NCBI RefSeq assembly: GCF_000758885.1
Contig: NZ_JRNB01000119.1
Span: 51,422 to 115,421 of the forward strand
Direction: 5' to 3'
Length of the DNA: 64,000 nt
Source: Peptostreptococcus sp. MV1
GTDB lineage: Bacteria; Bacillota; Clostridia; Peptostreptococcales; Peptostreptococcaceae
A program made the position numbers and the translations under genes. This document shows positions 44,010-52,513 of this stretch, one piece after another. Each line of letters begins with the position of its first letter. The stretch's first letter is position 1. The notes under the pieces were generated by a model, which saw nothing but the letters and a program-made list of their open reading frames with translations, was not told the origin of the DNA and ran no database searches.

Positions 44010-45356
44010 ATGGCTCTACACAACTCGATACAACAAAAACAAACACAAACGTTAAATATTTCAAACCAGATCGTTCAGTCTTTGAATATACTTAATATGG
44101 GTAGGTATGAATTGGAGGAGGCTGTTGAGGCTGAATCAGAGTCAAATCCAGTATTAGAAGTAGAAGTAAAAGATGATGAGATAAATTGGGAAGAGTATTT
44201 TAAAAAAGAAAAATTCGACTATGATTTTGACAAAAATGAAGTATTATATACAGATAGCTCAGATTATGACTTCGAAAATATGACCAGTGATGAGGATAGT
44301 CTCTATGATGAACTGCACGGCCAGATTAAGATTATGGGCATAGATGAGACGAGGATGAAGGTATGTGATTATCTCGTGGATAGTTTAGATGAAGATGGTT
44401 ACCTGAGGGAAAAGGAAAGTGATATAGCGGATAAATTGAGTGTCAGCCTGGACCTGGTAGAAGAGTGTATAGGTCTTGTCCAGACACTGGAGCCGGCGGG
44501 TATATGTGCTAGAAATCTACAAGAGTGTATAATCCTCCAACTGCATAGTGATGGTATATATGATGATGTACTAGAAGATATTATAGTCAACAATATCAAC
44601 CTAGTAGCCAATTCTAATACCAAGCAACTAGCATCTAAGTACAAGAAAAAACAGGATGAAATAAGGGACTACCTAGAATTAATCAAAAGTTTGGATCCTA
44701 GACCTGCAGAAAGATATTTCAAAAATGCAATTGTCTATGCTTATCCTGATGTAGTCTTAGAAGAGGACGAAATGGGTAATTTGGTGGTTAGGCCTTACAA
44801 TGAAAAGAGGTTAAAACTAAATATAAATAGTTACTACAGAGACCTGTATATAAAGACAGATGACCCTAGCGTCAAGTCCTATATAAAGGAAAAATTGTCA
44901 TCAGCCAAGAAGATTATAAACGATGTTGAAGAAAGGAAATCAACAGTTATAGCTATAGCAGAAGCTATTGTGGAGGTTCAGTTTAACTATTTTAAGTATG
45001 AAGGTCAATTGGAGCCTATGAGCCAACAGAGCATAGCAGATATGGTTGGCTGCCATATTTCTACGGTCAGCAGGGGGGTAAATGACAAGTATATCCTTAC
45101 CAAGAAGGGGCTATTTGAGATTAGGAGCTTTTTCTCAGGTAGTCTAGAGACTGATGAGGGTAGCACGATTTCTATATCTGTGGTAAAGAACAAGCTAAAA
45201 GACATAATAGAAAATGAAAATAAGAAAAAACCCCTTAGTGATAAAAAGTTGGAAGATATGCTGAGGGCAGAAGGTTTTGATATAGCGAGAAGAACAGTAG
45301 CCAAGTATAGGGAAGAGATTGGTTATTTGAGTTCTTCAAAGCGAAAAAAAATCTAG
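44010..45356 (+). CDS. rpoN: RNA polymerase sigma-54 factor
   Basis: A 448-residue sigma-54. The Gln/Leu-rich activator region I (QQKQTQTLNISNQIVQSL), an acidic region II, the core-binding domain (about 120-310), the HTH (about 325-365) and the RpoN box ARRTVAKYRE (a perfect match) are present. The start is ATG 44010 with AAGGG 5 bases before; the open frame begins at TTG 43989 without an SD. It is only about 25 bases after the flippase-like gene. No sigma-54 -24/-12 promoter and no AAA+ enhancer-binding protein was recognised in the window, so its targets lie elsewhere. Confidence 0.94.
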   Translation: MALHNSIQQKQTQTLNISNQIVQSLNILNMGRYELEEAVEAESESNPVLEVEVKDDEINWEEYFKKEKFDYDFDKNEVLYTDSSDYDFENMTSDEDSLYDELHGQIKIMGIDETRMKVCDYLVDSLDEDGYLREKESDIADKLSVSLDLVEECIGLVQTLEPAGICARNLQECIILQLHSDGIYDDVLEDIIVNNINLVANSNTKQLASKYKKKQDEIRDYLELIKSLDPRPAERYFKNAIVYAYPDVVLEEDEMGNLVVRPYNEKRLKLNINSYYRDLYIKTDDPSVKSYIKEKLSSAKKIINDVEERKSTVIAIAEAIVEVQFNYFKYEGQLEPMSQQSIADMVGCHISTVSRGVNDKYILTKKGLFEIRSFFSGSLETDEGSTISISVVKNKLKDIIENENKKKPLSDKKLEDMLRAEGFDIARRTVAKYREEIGYLSSSKRKKI

Positions 45357-45366
45357 AAGGATTGTG

Positions 45367-45404
45367 GACCATTTTGGTATGTATTTTATCAAGATGGTCT
45401 TTTA
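45367..45404 (+). terminator. Terminator of rpoN
   Basis: GACCATTTTG pairs with CAAGATGGTC, then TTTTATT. Confidence 0.75.
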
Positions 45405-45549
45405 TTATGTAAACTTAATTTTTAGCTTATAATTTACTTTATTTTGGAATATAGGGCTAGAAAATTACAAATTTATTGTATAATAGGTTTGAGTGAAAGA
45501 AATATTTTTATATGGAATAAAAACGTTATTCTATAGATAAGGAGCAGTG

Positions 45550-46842
45550 ATGAATAAAAAATATCTACATGTCCTATCCTTTGATGGCCTATCAAGGGTA
45601 GACATAGATCAAATGAAGAAGTTACCAGCCTTTGGAGAGTTTTTCAAGGAGGCGTCTGGTTGTATAAATGTAAAAACTATTTATCCAAGTTTGACATATT
45701 GTGCCCATACTACAATTTCAACCGGTGTATATCCGGCAAGGCATGGTGTAATCAATAATACTAGACTTCAGCCAGATAGGTTGAGTCCAGACTGGTATTG
45801 GTATGACAGGGATATAAAGGTTCCGACCTTCCAGTCCTATGCCAAGAAGGCAGGTTATGATATACTATCTATATTTTGGCCTGTGACAGCAGGATCTAAG
45901 GACATAAAGTATAATATGCCAGAGATATTTGCCAATAGGAAGTGGCAGAGTCAGATTTGGGTGTCTATGAGAAATGGTAGTCCCTACTTCCAGTATGACC
46001 TTAATTCCAAGTTTGGCAAGTTGAGAAATGGTCATAAGGAGCCGGAGTTGGATAATTTTTCCCACGCATCATTTATGTATGCCTTGGATAGGTATCCAGC
46101 CCATATAAACATGGTCCATTATATAGATTTAGACTCACAAAGGCATGAGTATGGCTTTAATTCAAATCAAGCCAAGGAAGCCATGTACAGGCTAGACAAG
46201 AGGTTGGGAGACCTAGTTGCCAAGCTAAAGGACAAGGGCATCTATGAGGATTCAGTAATAGTTGTCTTGGGGGACCACAGTAGTATAGATGGCCATACAA
46301 ATATATATCCAAACAAGCTGTTTGAAGCAGCAGGCCTATTGACAAAGACTGACGACAACCTAGTTGCCAGCTACAAGGCCATATGCAAGTCAGCTGATGG
46401 ATCGGCTTATGTATATGCAGGTCAAGATATAAGAGACCAAGACTTGTTAGCTGCAATTCAGCCCCTTATAGATGAAGGCGCCATTGAAGCAGTTTATAGT
46501 CCAGACCAGGCTAGGGCTATGGGGGCTGACCCATCTTGTAGGCTTATGTTGGAGGCAGCTGTTGGCTACTTCTTTATGGATGAGGTGGAAGACCAACCAT
46601 TGATAAGGGCCCTAGAGGCACCCAAGAGGTCTTCAAAGCTGTGCATAAACAATCATGGTTACAACCCTTCTACTAAGGAAAACTACGAGACAGTCTTTCT
46701 AGTAGCAGGCAAGGGAATAAAGAAAAATGTGTTTTTAGAAGAAATGTCACTGACAGATGAAGGACCGACACTAGCAGCCATACTTGGCCTAGAAATGAAG
46801 GACACTGATGGCAGGGCAATAGTGGAGATTTTGGAGGTTTAA
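45550..46842 (+). CDS. Alkaline-phosphatase-superfamily phosphodiesterase
   Basis: A 430-residue type I phosphodiesterase/nucleotide pyrophosphatase. Metal ligands and the nucleophile are visible: Asp in LSFDGLSR, Thr in YPSLTYCAHTT, Asp/His in IDLDSQRHEYG, Asp-His in VLGDHSS, and His in INNHGYNP. There is no signal peptide, so it is probably cytoplasmic, acting on nucleotides or phosphonates. ATG 45550 is chosen over GTG 45547 for its spacing to GGAG. The next gene starts one base after the stop. Confidence 0.83.
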   Translation: MNKKYLHVLSFDGLSRVDIDQMKKLPAFGEFFKEASGCINVKTIYPSLTYCAHTTISTGVYPARHGVINNTRLQPDRLSPDWYWYDRDIKVPTFQSYAKKAGYDILSIFWPVTAGSKDIKYNMPEIFANRKWQSQIWVSMRNGSPYFQYDLNSKFGKLRNGHKEPELDNFSHASFMYALDRYPAHINMVHYIDLDSQRHEYGFNSNQAKEAMYRLDKRLGDLVAKLKDKGIYEDSVIVVLGDHSSIDGHTNIYPNKLFEAAGLLTKTDDNLVASYKAICKSADGSAYVYAGQDIRDQDLLAAIQPLIDEGAIEAVYSPDQARAMGADPSCRLMLEAAVGYFFMDEVEDQPLIRALEAPKRSSKLCINNHGYNPSTKENYETVFLVAGKGIKKNVFLEEMSLTDEGPTLAAILGLEMKDTDGRAIVEILEV

Positions 46843-46843
46843 A

Positions 46844-48076
46844 GTGTTAAGAGTTTCAAAGAAAGAAAAATCGTGGATCTTGTACGATTGGGCAAATTCG
46901 GCCTACACCATGACTATGTTGACTACAATCCTACCTATATACTTTACGGCTATGGTAGGAGAGGTAGGCCTATCAAAGGAGATGGCAACTTCATACTGGG
47001 GTTATACTAATGCAATAGCATCCCTAGTCGTAGCTGTTTTATCGCCATTTATGGGTGGCTTGGCTGACTATATGGGTGTAAAGAAAAAGTTCTTTACTGT
47101 ATTTACCCTATTAGGTATTATTTTTTCAGGTATGATAGCCTTTATACCTTATGGCCAGTGGCAGCTGTTAATAGTAACATATATAATTTCTCTGATAGGT
47201 TATTCCTTGAGTAATGTATTTTATGATTCATTCTTGACTGATATAACTTCAGAAGACAGGATGGATATGATTTCATCCTTAGGATATGGTTTTGGATATA
47301 TTGGTAGTACTATACCATTTATAGTCTGTATGGGTATAATAATGGCTGCTCAGAAGTCTATAATACCTATATCAAGCATCACGGCTAGCAAGATATCATT
47401 TTTTATTACTACTATGTGGTGGTTGACATTTACCCTACCTATGTACAAAAATGTAGAACAGGTACATGGCAAGCCTTATGAAAAGTTCAAGCCACAGGAT
47501 TCTATGAGAAAGTTGAAGGAGAGCTTTCTGAGAGTAAGAAAAAATAGAAAGGCATTTTTATTCCTATGTGCCTACTTCTTCTATATAGATGGCGTTGATA
47601 CTATCATCAGGATGGCGGCGAGTTTTGGTACGGCTGTAGGCATAGGCTCATCTACATTGTTGGTCATACTACTAGTTACACAGTTTGTAGCCTTTCCTTT
47701 TGCTATAATATACGGCAAGCTTACCCAGATATTCAAGGGCAAGGCCATGCTGATAGCAGGTATAGGCATTTACATCGTCATATGTATATTTGCCTTCTTC
47801 CTCAAGTCAGCCAGGGAATTTTGGATATTATCGATTTTGGTTGGTAGTTCCCAGGGTGGTATACAGGCCTTGAGTAGGTCATATTTTGCCAAGATGATAC
47901 CAAAGGAAAATTCCAATGAATACTTTGGATTCTATAATATATTTGGAAAGTTTGCCGCTATAATGGGGCCATTCTTGGTTGGTATAGTGACTCAGATTAC
48001 AGGTGATGTTAGAAACGGTGTTCTAAGCTTGATCCTAATATTTATAGTAGGTGTAGTTCTACTGTTAAAAGACTAG
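46844..48076 (+). CDS. MFS transporter, UMF1/Atg22-like family
   Basis: A 410-residue protein with about twelve membrane helices. The family opening KKEKSWILYDWANSAYTMTM and the A-loop-like GGLADYMGVKKKFF are clear. It starts at GTG 46844, with GGAGG overlapping the end of the phosphodiesterase gene, so the two are translationally linked. It may export or import the product of that enzyme; the substrate is unknown. Confidence 0.85.
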   Translation: MLRVSKKEKSWILYDWANSAYTMTMLTTILPIYFTAMVGEVGLSKEMATSYWGYTNAIASLVVAVLSPFMGGLADYMGVKKKFFTVFTLLGIIFSGMIAFIPYGQWQLLIVTYIISLIGYSLSNVFYDSFLTDITSEDRMDMISSLGYGFGYIGSTIPFIVCMGIIMAAQKSIIPISSITASKISFFITTMWWLTFTLPMYKNVEQVHGKPYEKFKPQDSMRKLKESFLRVRKNRKAFLFLCAYFFYIDGVDTIIRMAASFGTAVGIGSSTLLVILLVTQFVAFPFAIIYGKLTQIFKGKAMLIAGIGIYIVICIFAFFLKSAREFWILSILVGSSQGGIQALSRSYFAKMIPKENSNEYFGFYNIFGKFAAIMGPFLVGIVTQITGDVRNGVLSLILIFIVGVVLLLKD

Positions 48077-48120
48077 ATAAGCCAAGAAATTTCATAAAAT
48101 TATATACGAAAATACAATCC

Positions 48121-48157
48121 TAGGGCCTATAATCGCAAGAACTATAGGTCCTATATT
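48121..48157 (+). terminator. Probable terminator after the MFS gene
   Basis: TAGGGCCTATA pairs with TATAGGTCCTA around a loop; the following TATTT is a weak U-tract. Confidence 0.5.
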
Positions 48158-48190
48158 TAAAAAAATTTAGAAGTAGGAGGGAAGGATTAT

Positions 48191-49948
48191 ATGAATATAG
48201 AAAACTATAAAAAATACGTCAAATATACCTTGGGTCAGGAAAAGTCAGACCTAGTCCTAAAAAATGCCAAGCTAATAATGGTTCAAACTGGAGAAGTAAT
48301 AGAGGCTGACCTGGCTATCAAGGACAAATATATAGTAGGCCTTGGTGACTATGAGGGCTTAGAAGAGTTAGATTGTAGTAATAGATATGTATGTCCAGGT
48401 TTTATCGACTCCCACCTACATTTTGAGTCAACCTTGGCAAACCCCAAGGAGTTGGTCCACTATGCATCACTGAGCGGTACGACAGGTTTTATAGCAGACC
48501 CACACGAGGCTGCAAATGTTGCAGGCATCAAGGGGATAAACTATATACTTGACCAGACTCAAGATGCCAGTGGGGATGTCTACATTATGGCACCGTCATG
48601 TGTTCCATGTAAGGAAGGTGAGGACTCGGGATGTCTTATGGAGGCTAGTGACCTTAAAAAGCTCTTGGGCAATCCTAGAATTTTGGGTCTGGGTGAGGTG
48701 ATGGACGAGGGGGGTGTCATAGGCCTAAAGGATAGGATGATGGCCAAGCTGGACCTATTTTCTGATAGGGTCAAGGATGGTCATGCTATATCTATAGAAG
48801 GTAAAGACCTAGCAGCCTATGCCATGTCAGGTATACTGACTGACCACGAGTCTACAGAGTACAAGTATGCTATGATGAAGGTTAGAAATGGAATGTATGT
48901 CCACATCAGGGAAGGCTCTGCTGCTAGAAATCTAGAGGCCATAGTAAGAGGTATAGTAGAAAATAAGACGGATATATCTAGGTTTACCTTCTGTACTGAC
49001 GACAAGCATATAGAGGATATACAAAAAGATGGTCATATCAGTCACAATGTCAGGAAGGCTATTTCTCTTGGACTCAAGCCAATAGATGCCTACAAGATGG
49101 CCAGCCTGAATCCTGCCCAGTGCTACGGGCTTGATGACCTGGGTATGATAGCAGTTGGTAAAAAGGCGAATTTGATAATACTTAGTGATATGGAAAATGT
49201 CCTAATAGATAGGGTTATGTACGAGGGTGACTTTATAAGTCCTGTCTACGAGGGCAACAAGATGAGTGTAGACCCACAGCTTATAGATAGCCTTCATATT
49301 GACTGGTTTGATGAGGATATGCTGGCCTATAAGAGTCACCGCTATGCTATAGGTATGGTAGAGGGGGAAATCTTGACCAAACTGATCGATCTTGATAACT
49401 ATAAGTGCCATAATGATCTTGCTAGGTATGATAGCCAAATGGATGATCCAGCCTGCCTGAAGTTTGCTGATAATGATAGGAAAGAGGCAATGGCTAACAA
49501 AATATCTAAGGTAGCCGTAATAGAGAGACACCACAACACAGGTCGCTATCATGTAGCCAAGGTCTTGGGTTATAATATAAAAAATGGGGCAGTAGCATCT
49601 AGTGTATCCCATGATTCCCACAATGTAATAGTTATCGGAGACAATGACAGGGATATGATGCTTGCACTTGAAAAGCTAAAAGAAAGCAAGGGGGGTTATG
49701 TCCTAGTAGAAGGGGGACATGTCTATGATGCCCTACCGCTTCCAGTCATGGGACTAATGAGCGACCTAGATAGTGGCAAGATGAACGAAGTTTTATCTAG
49801 GATGATAGCTAGGGCCCACAAGATGGGTGTGCCGGATGGTATAGAACCTTTTATAGCCCTATCATTTATAGCCCTGCCAGTAATTCCTGAAATTAGGATC
49901 AGGACTAGGGGCCTATATGATGTATTGGGAGATAGGTATCTTGATTAG
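48191..49948 (+). CDS. ade: Adenine deaminase
   Basis: A 585-residue amidohydrolase converting adenine to hypoxanthine and ammonia. Metal-site motifs are visible in FIDSHLHFEST, DPHEAANV, and FCTDDKHIEDI. The length is that of B. subtilis AdeC. TAGGAGGG precedes the ATG. It stands alone, and no purine riboswitch is recognisable in the short upstream region. Confidence 0.93.
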   Translation: MNIENYKKYVKYTLGQEKSDLVLKNAKLIMVQTGEVIEADLAIKDKYIVGLGDYEGLEELDCSNRYVCPGFIDSHLHFESTLANPKELVHYASLSGTTGFIADPHEAANVAGIKGINYILDQTQDASGDVYIMAPSCVPCKEGEDSGCLMEASDLKKLLGNPRILGLGEVMDEGGVIGLKDRMMAKLDLFSDRVKDGHAISIEGKDLAAYAMSGILTDHESTEYKYAMMKVRNGMYVHIREGSAARNLEAIVRGIVENKTDISRFTFCTDDKHIEDIQKDGHISHNVRKAISLGLKPIDAYKMASLNPAQCYGLDDLGMIAVGKKANLIILSDMENVLIDRVMYEGDFISPVYEGNKMSVDPQLIDSLHIDWFDEDMLAYKSHRYAIGMVEGEILTKLIDLDNYKCHNDLARYDSQMDDPACLKFADNDRKEAMANKISKVAVIERHHNTGRYHVAKVLGYNIKNGAVASSVSHDSHNVIVIGDNDRDMMLALEKLKESKGGYVLVEGGHVYDALPLPVMGLMSDLDSGKMNEVLSRMIARAHKMGVPDGIEPFIALSFIALPVIPEIRIRTRGLYDVLGDRYLD

Positions 49949-50016
49949 GAGGTAAGGACATAAGTGTTACTTGTATCCTTTCAGAGGCAAAACAAATAAT
50001 AAAATAAAAAAGACAC

Positions 50017-50047
50017 AAAAAAAGATACCAAATTTTGGTATCTTTTG
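50017..50047. terminator. Bidirectional terminator between ade and rpmB
   Basis: AAAAGATACCAA/TTGGTATCTTTT hairpin flanked by A- and T-runs, serving two convergent genes. Confidence 0.85.
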
Positions 50048-50053
50048 TCGTTA

Positions 50054-50242
50054 CTATGCTCTTTCAACTTTTCCAGAACGTAAGCATCTTGTACAAACAG
50101 ACACTCTCTGAGGAGTTCCATCAACAACCGCTTTAACATTCTTTATATTAGCTGACCAAGTTCTCTTATTATGCTTGTTTGAGTGTGATACCTGGTTACC
50201 AGATACTTTACCTTTACCGCACACGCTACATACTTTTGACAT
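50054..50242 (-). CDS. rpmB: 50S ribosomal protein L28
   Basis: A 62-residue L28. The zinc-type cysteines are present (CSVCG near the N-terminus and CTRCL near the C-terminus). The start is the ATG giving MSKVCSVCG, with GGAGGTG ahead; three additional in-frame codons upstream are not needed. It is divergent from yloU with back-to-back consensus promoters, as in Bacillus. Confidence 0.95.
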   Translation of the reverse strand: MSKVCSVCGKGKVSGNQVSHSNKHNKRTWSANIKNVKAVVDGTPQRVSVCTRCLRSGKVERA

Positions 50243-50290
50243 TACGTACACCTCCTTAATACTGAAATATTAAGCCTAAAAACATAATTA

Positions 50291-50319
50291 ATAATATCAT
50301 AGTGGTATGAAAAAATCAA
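50291..50319 (-). promoter_or_regulatory. Promoter of rpmB
   Basis: On the minus strand TTGATT, a 17-base spacer and TATTAT. Confidence 0.7.
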
Positions 50320-50327
50320 GTAAAAAA

Positions 50328-50356
50328 TTGCATTACCGCTTATTTTTTTGTATAAT
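50328..50356 (+). promoter_or_regulatory. Promoter of yloU-yloV
   Basis: TTGCAT (50328-50333), a 17-base spacer and TATAAT (50351-50356). Confidence 0.8.
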
Positions 50357-50396
50357 AGTGTATATAGGAATATATATACGAATTTAGGAGGTCAAC

Positions 50397-50747
50397 ATGA
50401 GTTCAATTTTAACTAGTAAATTAGGAAATATAGAAATAGACAAAAACGTATTGGCGCAGCTAACATATAAGGCTGCTACAGAGAGCTATGGCTTGGTTGG
50501 CTTTTCATCAAAGTCAAAGGGAATAGTAGAACTTTTAAAGGGTGAGAACGCCACTAAGGGTGTTAATATCATAGAAATTAATGACAACAAGATAGACATA
50601 GAAATTTCTGTTATATTACAGTATGGTACAAATATTACAACAGTTGCCAATAATATTATTGAGAGAATCAAGTACACTGTTGAGACGTATTCTGGAATAA
50701 AGGTTAATTTAGTAACTGTAAGTGTTCAAGGAATAAGAGTCAAATAA
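50397..50747 (+). CDS. yloU: Asp23/Gls24-family protein YloU
   Basis: A 116-residue Asp23 (DUF322) protein. The pattern GNIEIDKNVLAQLTYKAATESYGLVGFSS, a middle variable loop, and NIIERIKYTVE...VNLVTVSVQGIRV matches YloU. It sits between rpmB and the YloV kinase gene, 14 bases ahead, in the conserved Firmicute order. A role linked to fatty-acid phosphorylation or the envelope is suspected from that order only. Confidence 0.9.
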   Translation: MSSILTSKLGNIEIDKNVLAQLTYKAATESYGLVGFSSKSKGIVELLKGENATKGVNIIEINDNKIDIEISVILQYGTNITTVANNIIERIKYTVETYSGIKVNLVTVSVQGIRVK

Positions 50748-50761
50748 TCAGGAGGAGAGAA

Positions 50762-52426
50762 ATGATAGAAAGTATTAATGGTAAATTGTTAAAGGAGATG
50801 TTTATCTCTGGTGCAAACCATCTACAGAATAACAAGGATTTAATAGACAAGCTGAATGTATTCCCAGTTCCGGATGGAGATACTGGTACTAATATGTCAC
50901 TGACAATAGCTTCAGCTATAAGAGAACTAAAGACAATAAAGTCTGATTCAATAACTGACCTAGGCAAGGCCCTTTCAAAGGGGTCATTGATGGGGGCAAG
51001 GGGTAACTCAGGTGTTATCTTGTCGCAGATTATAAGGGGTATAGCCAAGTCTATAGAGGGCAAGAATGAGCTAAGTGTAGATGACTTTGCCAAGGCCCTA
51101 AAGTCAGGTTCTGACACTGCCTACAAGGCTGTAATCAAGCCTATAGAGGGTACAATCCTGACAGTAGTGAGGGAATCAAGTGAATTTGCTGTCAAAAATT
51201 CAAAGAAGTCTAAGGATTTTATTGAATTTATGGAAAAGGTGGTAGAGGAGTCTGAGAAGTCTCTTGAAAGGACTCCAGATCTATTAAAGAACCTTAAGGA
51301 TGCAGGCGTAGTTGACTCTGGTGGTAAGGGATTGGTATGTCTGTACGAGGGTATGCTTAGTGCCTTGAAGGGTACTACTATTAAATTGCTAAATGCAGGT
51401 GAGGACTCAAAGTCAGCACCAGCTACAGGTGTTCATAGTGAGAGTGCTAGGGATGTAGATATCAAGTTCGGTTATTGTACAGAATTTATATTAGAGTCTC
51501 AGGACGTTGATTCAGATACGATCAGGGATATAATGATGGGCTATGGAGATAGTCTAGTTGTGGTTGGATATGATGGTGTCATCAAGGTTCACGTCCACAC
51601 AAATAATCCAGGCAAGGCCCTAGAAGAAGCCTTGAAGTTTGGTCAGCTATTAACTATCAAGATAGAAAATATGAGACTTCAGCATGAGAACCAGATAATC
51701 ACAGATGATGAACAGGAAGAGCTTGAACAGGTATCAGCTGATGAAGGATTTGTCGTAAATGCAGAAGAAAAGGAATTTGGTTTTATCACTACAACAATGG
51801 GTAGGGGTCTAGCAGATATATTTGATGAATTGGGTGTGGATATTGTTATCGAAGGTGGCCAGACAATGAACCCATCCACGGAAGACTTTATGAATGCCAT
51901 CAAGATGGTCAATGCCAAGAACATATTTATTATGCCTAACAACAGCAACGTAATAATGGCTGCTAACCAGGCCAAGGAACTGTCAGAGAAGAATGTATTT
52001 GTAGTTCCTACAAAGAATATACCACAGGGTATCAGTTGCATGGTAACATTTGACCATGATGCAGATCCTCAGGTTAATATGAAAAACTTTGAGTCTATAC
52101 TTGAAACAATCAAATCAGGTGAGATTACTTATGCAGTTAGAGATACTGTAATGGGTGGAATAGAGGTTTCTGAAGGAGATATCATAGGTATAACTGGCAA
52201 GGCCCTAATATCTTCAGGCAAGAAGGTTGAAGAGGTTACTAGGAATGTAATTAGGGATATGGTCGATGAAGATTCAGGTATCATCACACTTTACTACGGT
52301 GAAGCGGTTGAGGAAGATGAAGCTAGGCTATTTGCAGAAAATATTCAGGATGAATTTGATGATTTGGATGTAGAGTTGTATTATGGAGGTCAGCCTCTAT
52401 ACTACTATCTAATATCTGTAGAATAG
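50762..52426 (+). CDS. DAK2/DegV-like fatty acid kinase subunit (YloV/FakA)
   Basis: A 554-residue protein with an N-terminal DhaL (DAK2) ATP-binding domain (about 5-200; FPVPDGDTGTNMSLT and RGNSGVILSQI) and a C-terminal FakA-like region. In staphylococci FakA with a FakB protein phosphorylates exogenous fatty acids for PlsX/PlsY. plsX is encoded 7.5 kb downstream; no fakB (DegV) gene is seen here. AGGAGGAG precedes the ATG. Confidence 0.88.
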   Translation: MIESINGKLLKEMFISGANHLQNNKDLIDKLNVFPVPDGDTGTNMSLTIASAIRELKTIKSDSITDLGKALSKGSLMGARGNSGVILSQIIRGIAKSIEGKNELSVDDFAKALKSGSDTAYKAVIKPIEGTILTVVRESSEFAVKNSKKSKDFIEFMEKVVEESEKSLERTPDLLKNLKDAGVVDSGGKGLVCLYEGMLSALKGTTIKLLNAGEDSKSAPATGVHSESARDVDIKFGYCTEFILESQDVDSDTIRDIMMGYGDSLVVVGYDGVIKVHVHTNNPGKALEEALKFGQLLTIKIENMRLQHENQIITDDEQEELEQVSADEGFVVNAEEKEFGFITTTMGRGLADIFDELGVDIVIEGGQTMNPSTEDFMNAIKMVNAKNIFIMPNNSNVIMAANQAKELSEKNVFVVPTKNIPQGISCMVTFDHDADPQVNMKNFESILETIKSGEITYAVRDTVMGGIEVSEGDIIGITGKALISSGKKVEEVTRNVIRDMVDEDSGIITLYYGEAVEEDEARLFAENIQDEFDDLDVELYYGGQPLYYYLISVE

Positions 52427-52467
52427 GATAGAATAAGGAGCTAATTTTAGCTTGTAGTTAAGTATTT

Positions 52468-52498
52468 GAGTATAGGTATTCTTGCCTATACTCTTTTC
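52468..52498 (+). terminator. Terminator between yloV and recG
   Basis: GAGTATAGG pairs with CCTATACTC around an 8-base loop, then TTTTC. It lies 15 bases before the recG start codon, so it may attenuate recG expression. Confidence 0.8.
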
Positions 52499-52513
52499 GA
52501 TTATGGAGGTAGT

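Noticed and set aside
48077..48190. Purine riboswitch before adenine deaminase
   Set aside because: The gap is short and holds only a terminator-like hairpin and the SD; no purine aptamer core was recognised.
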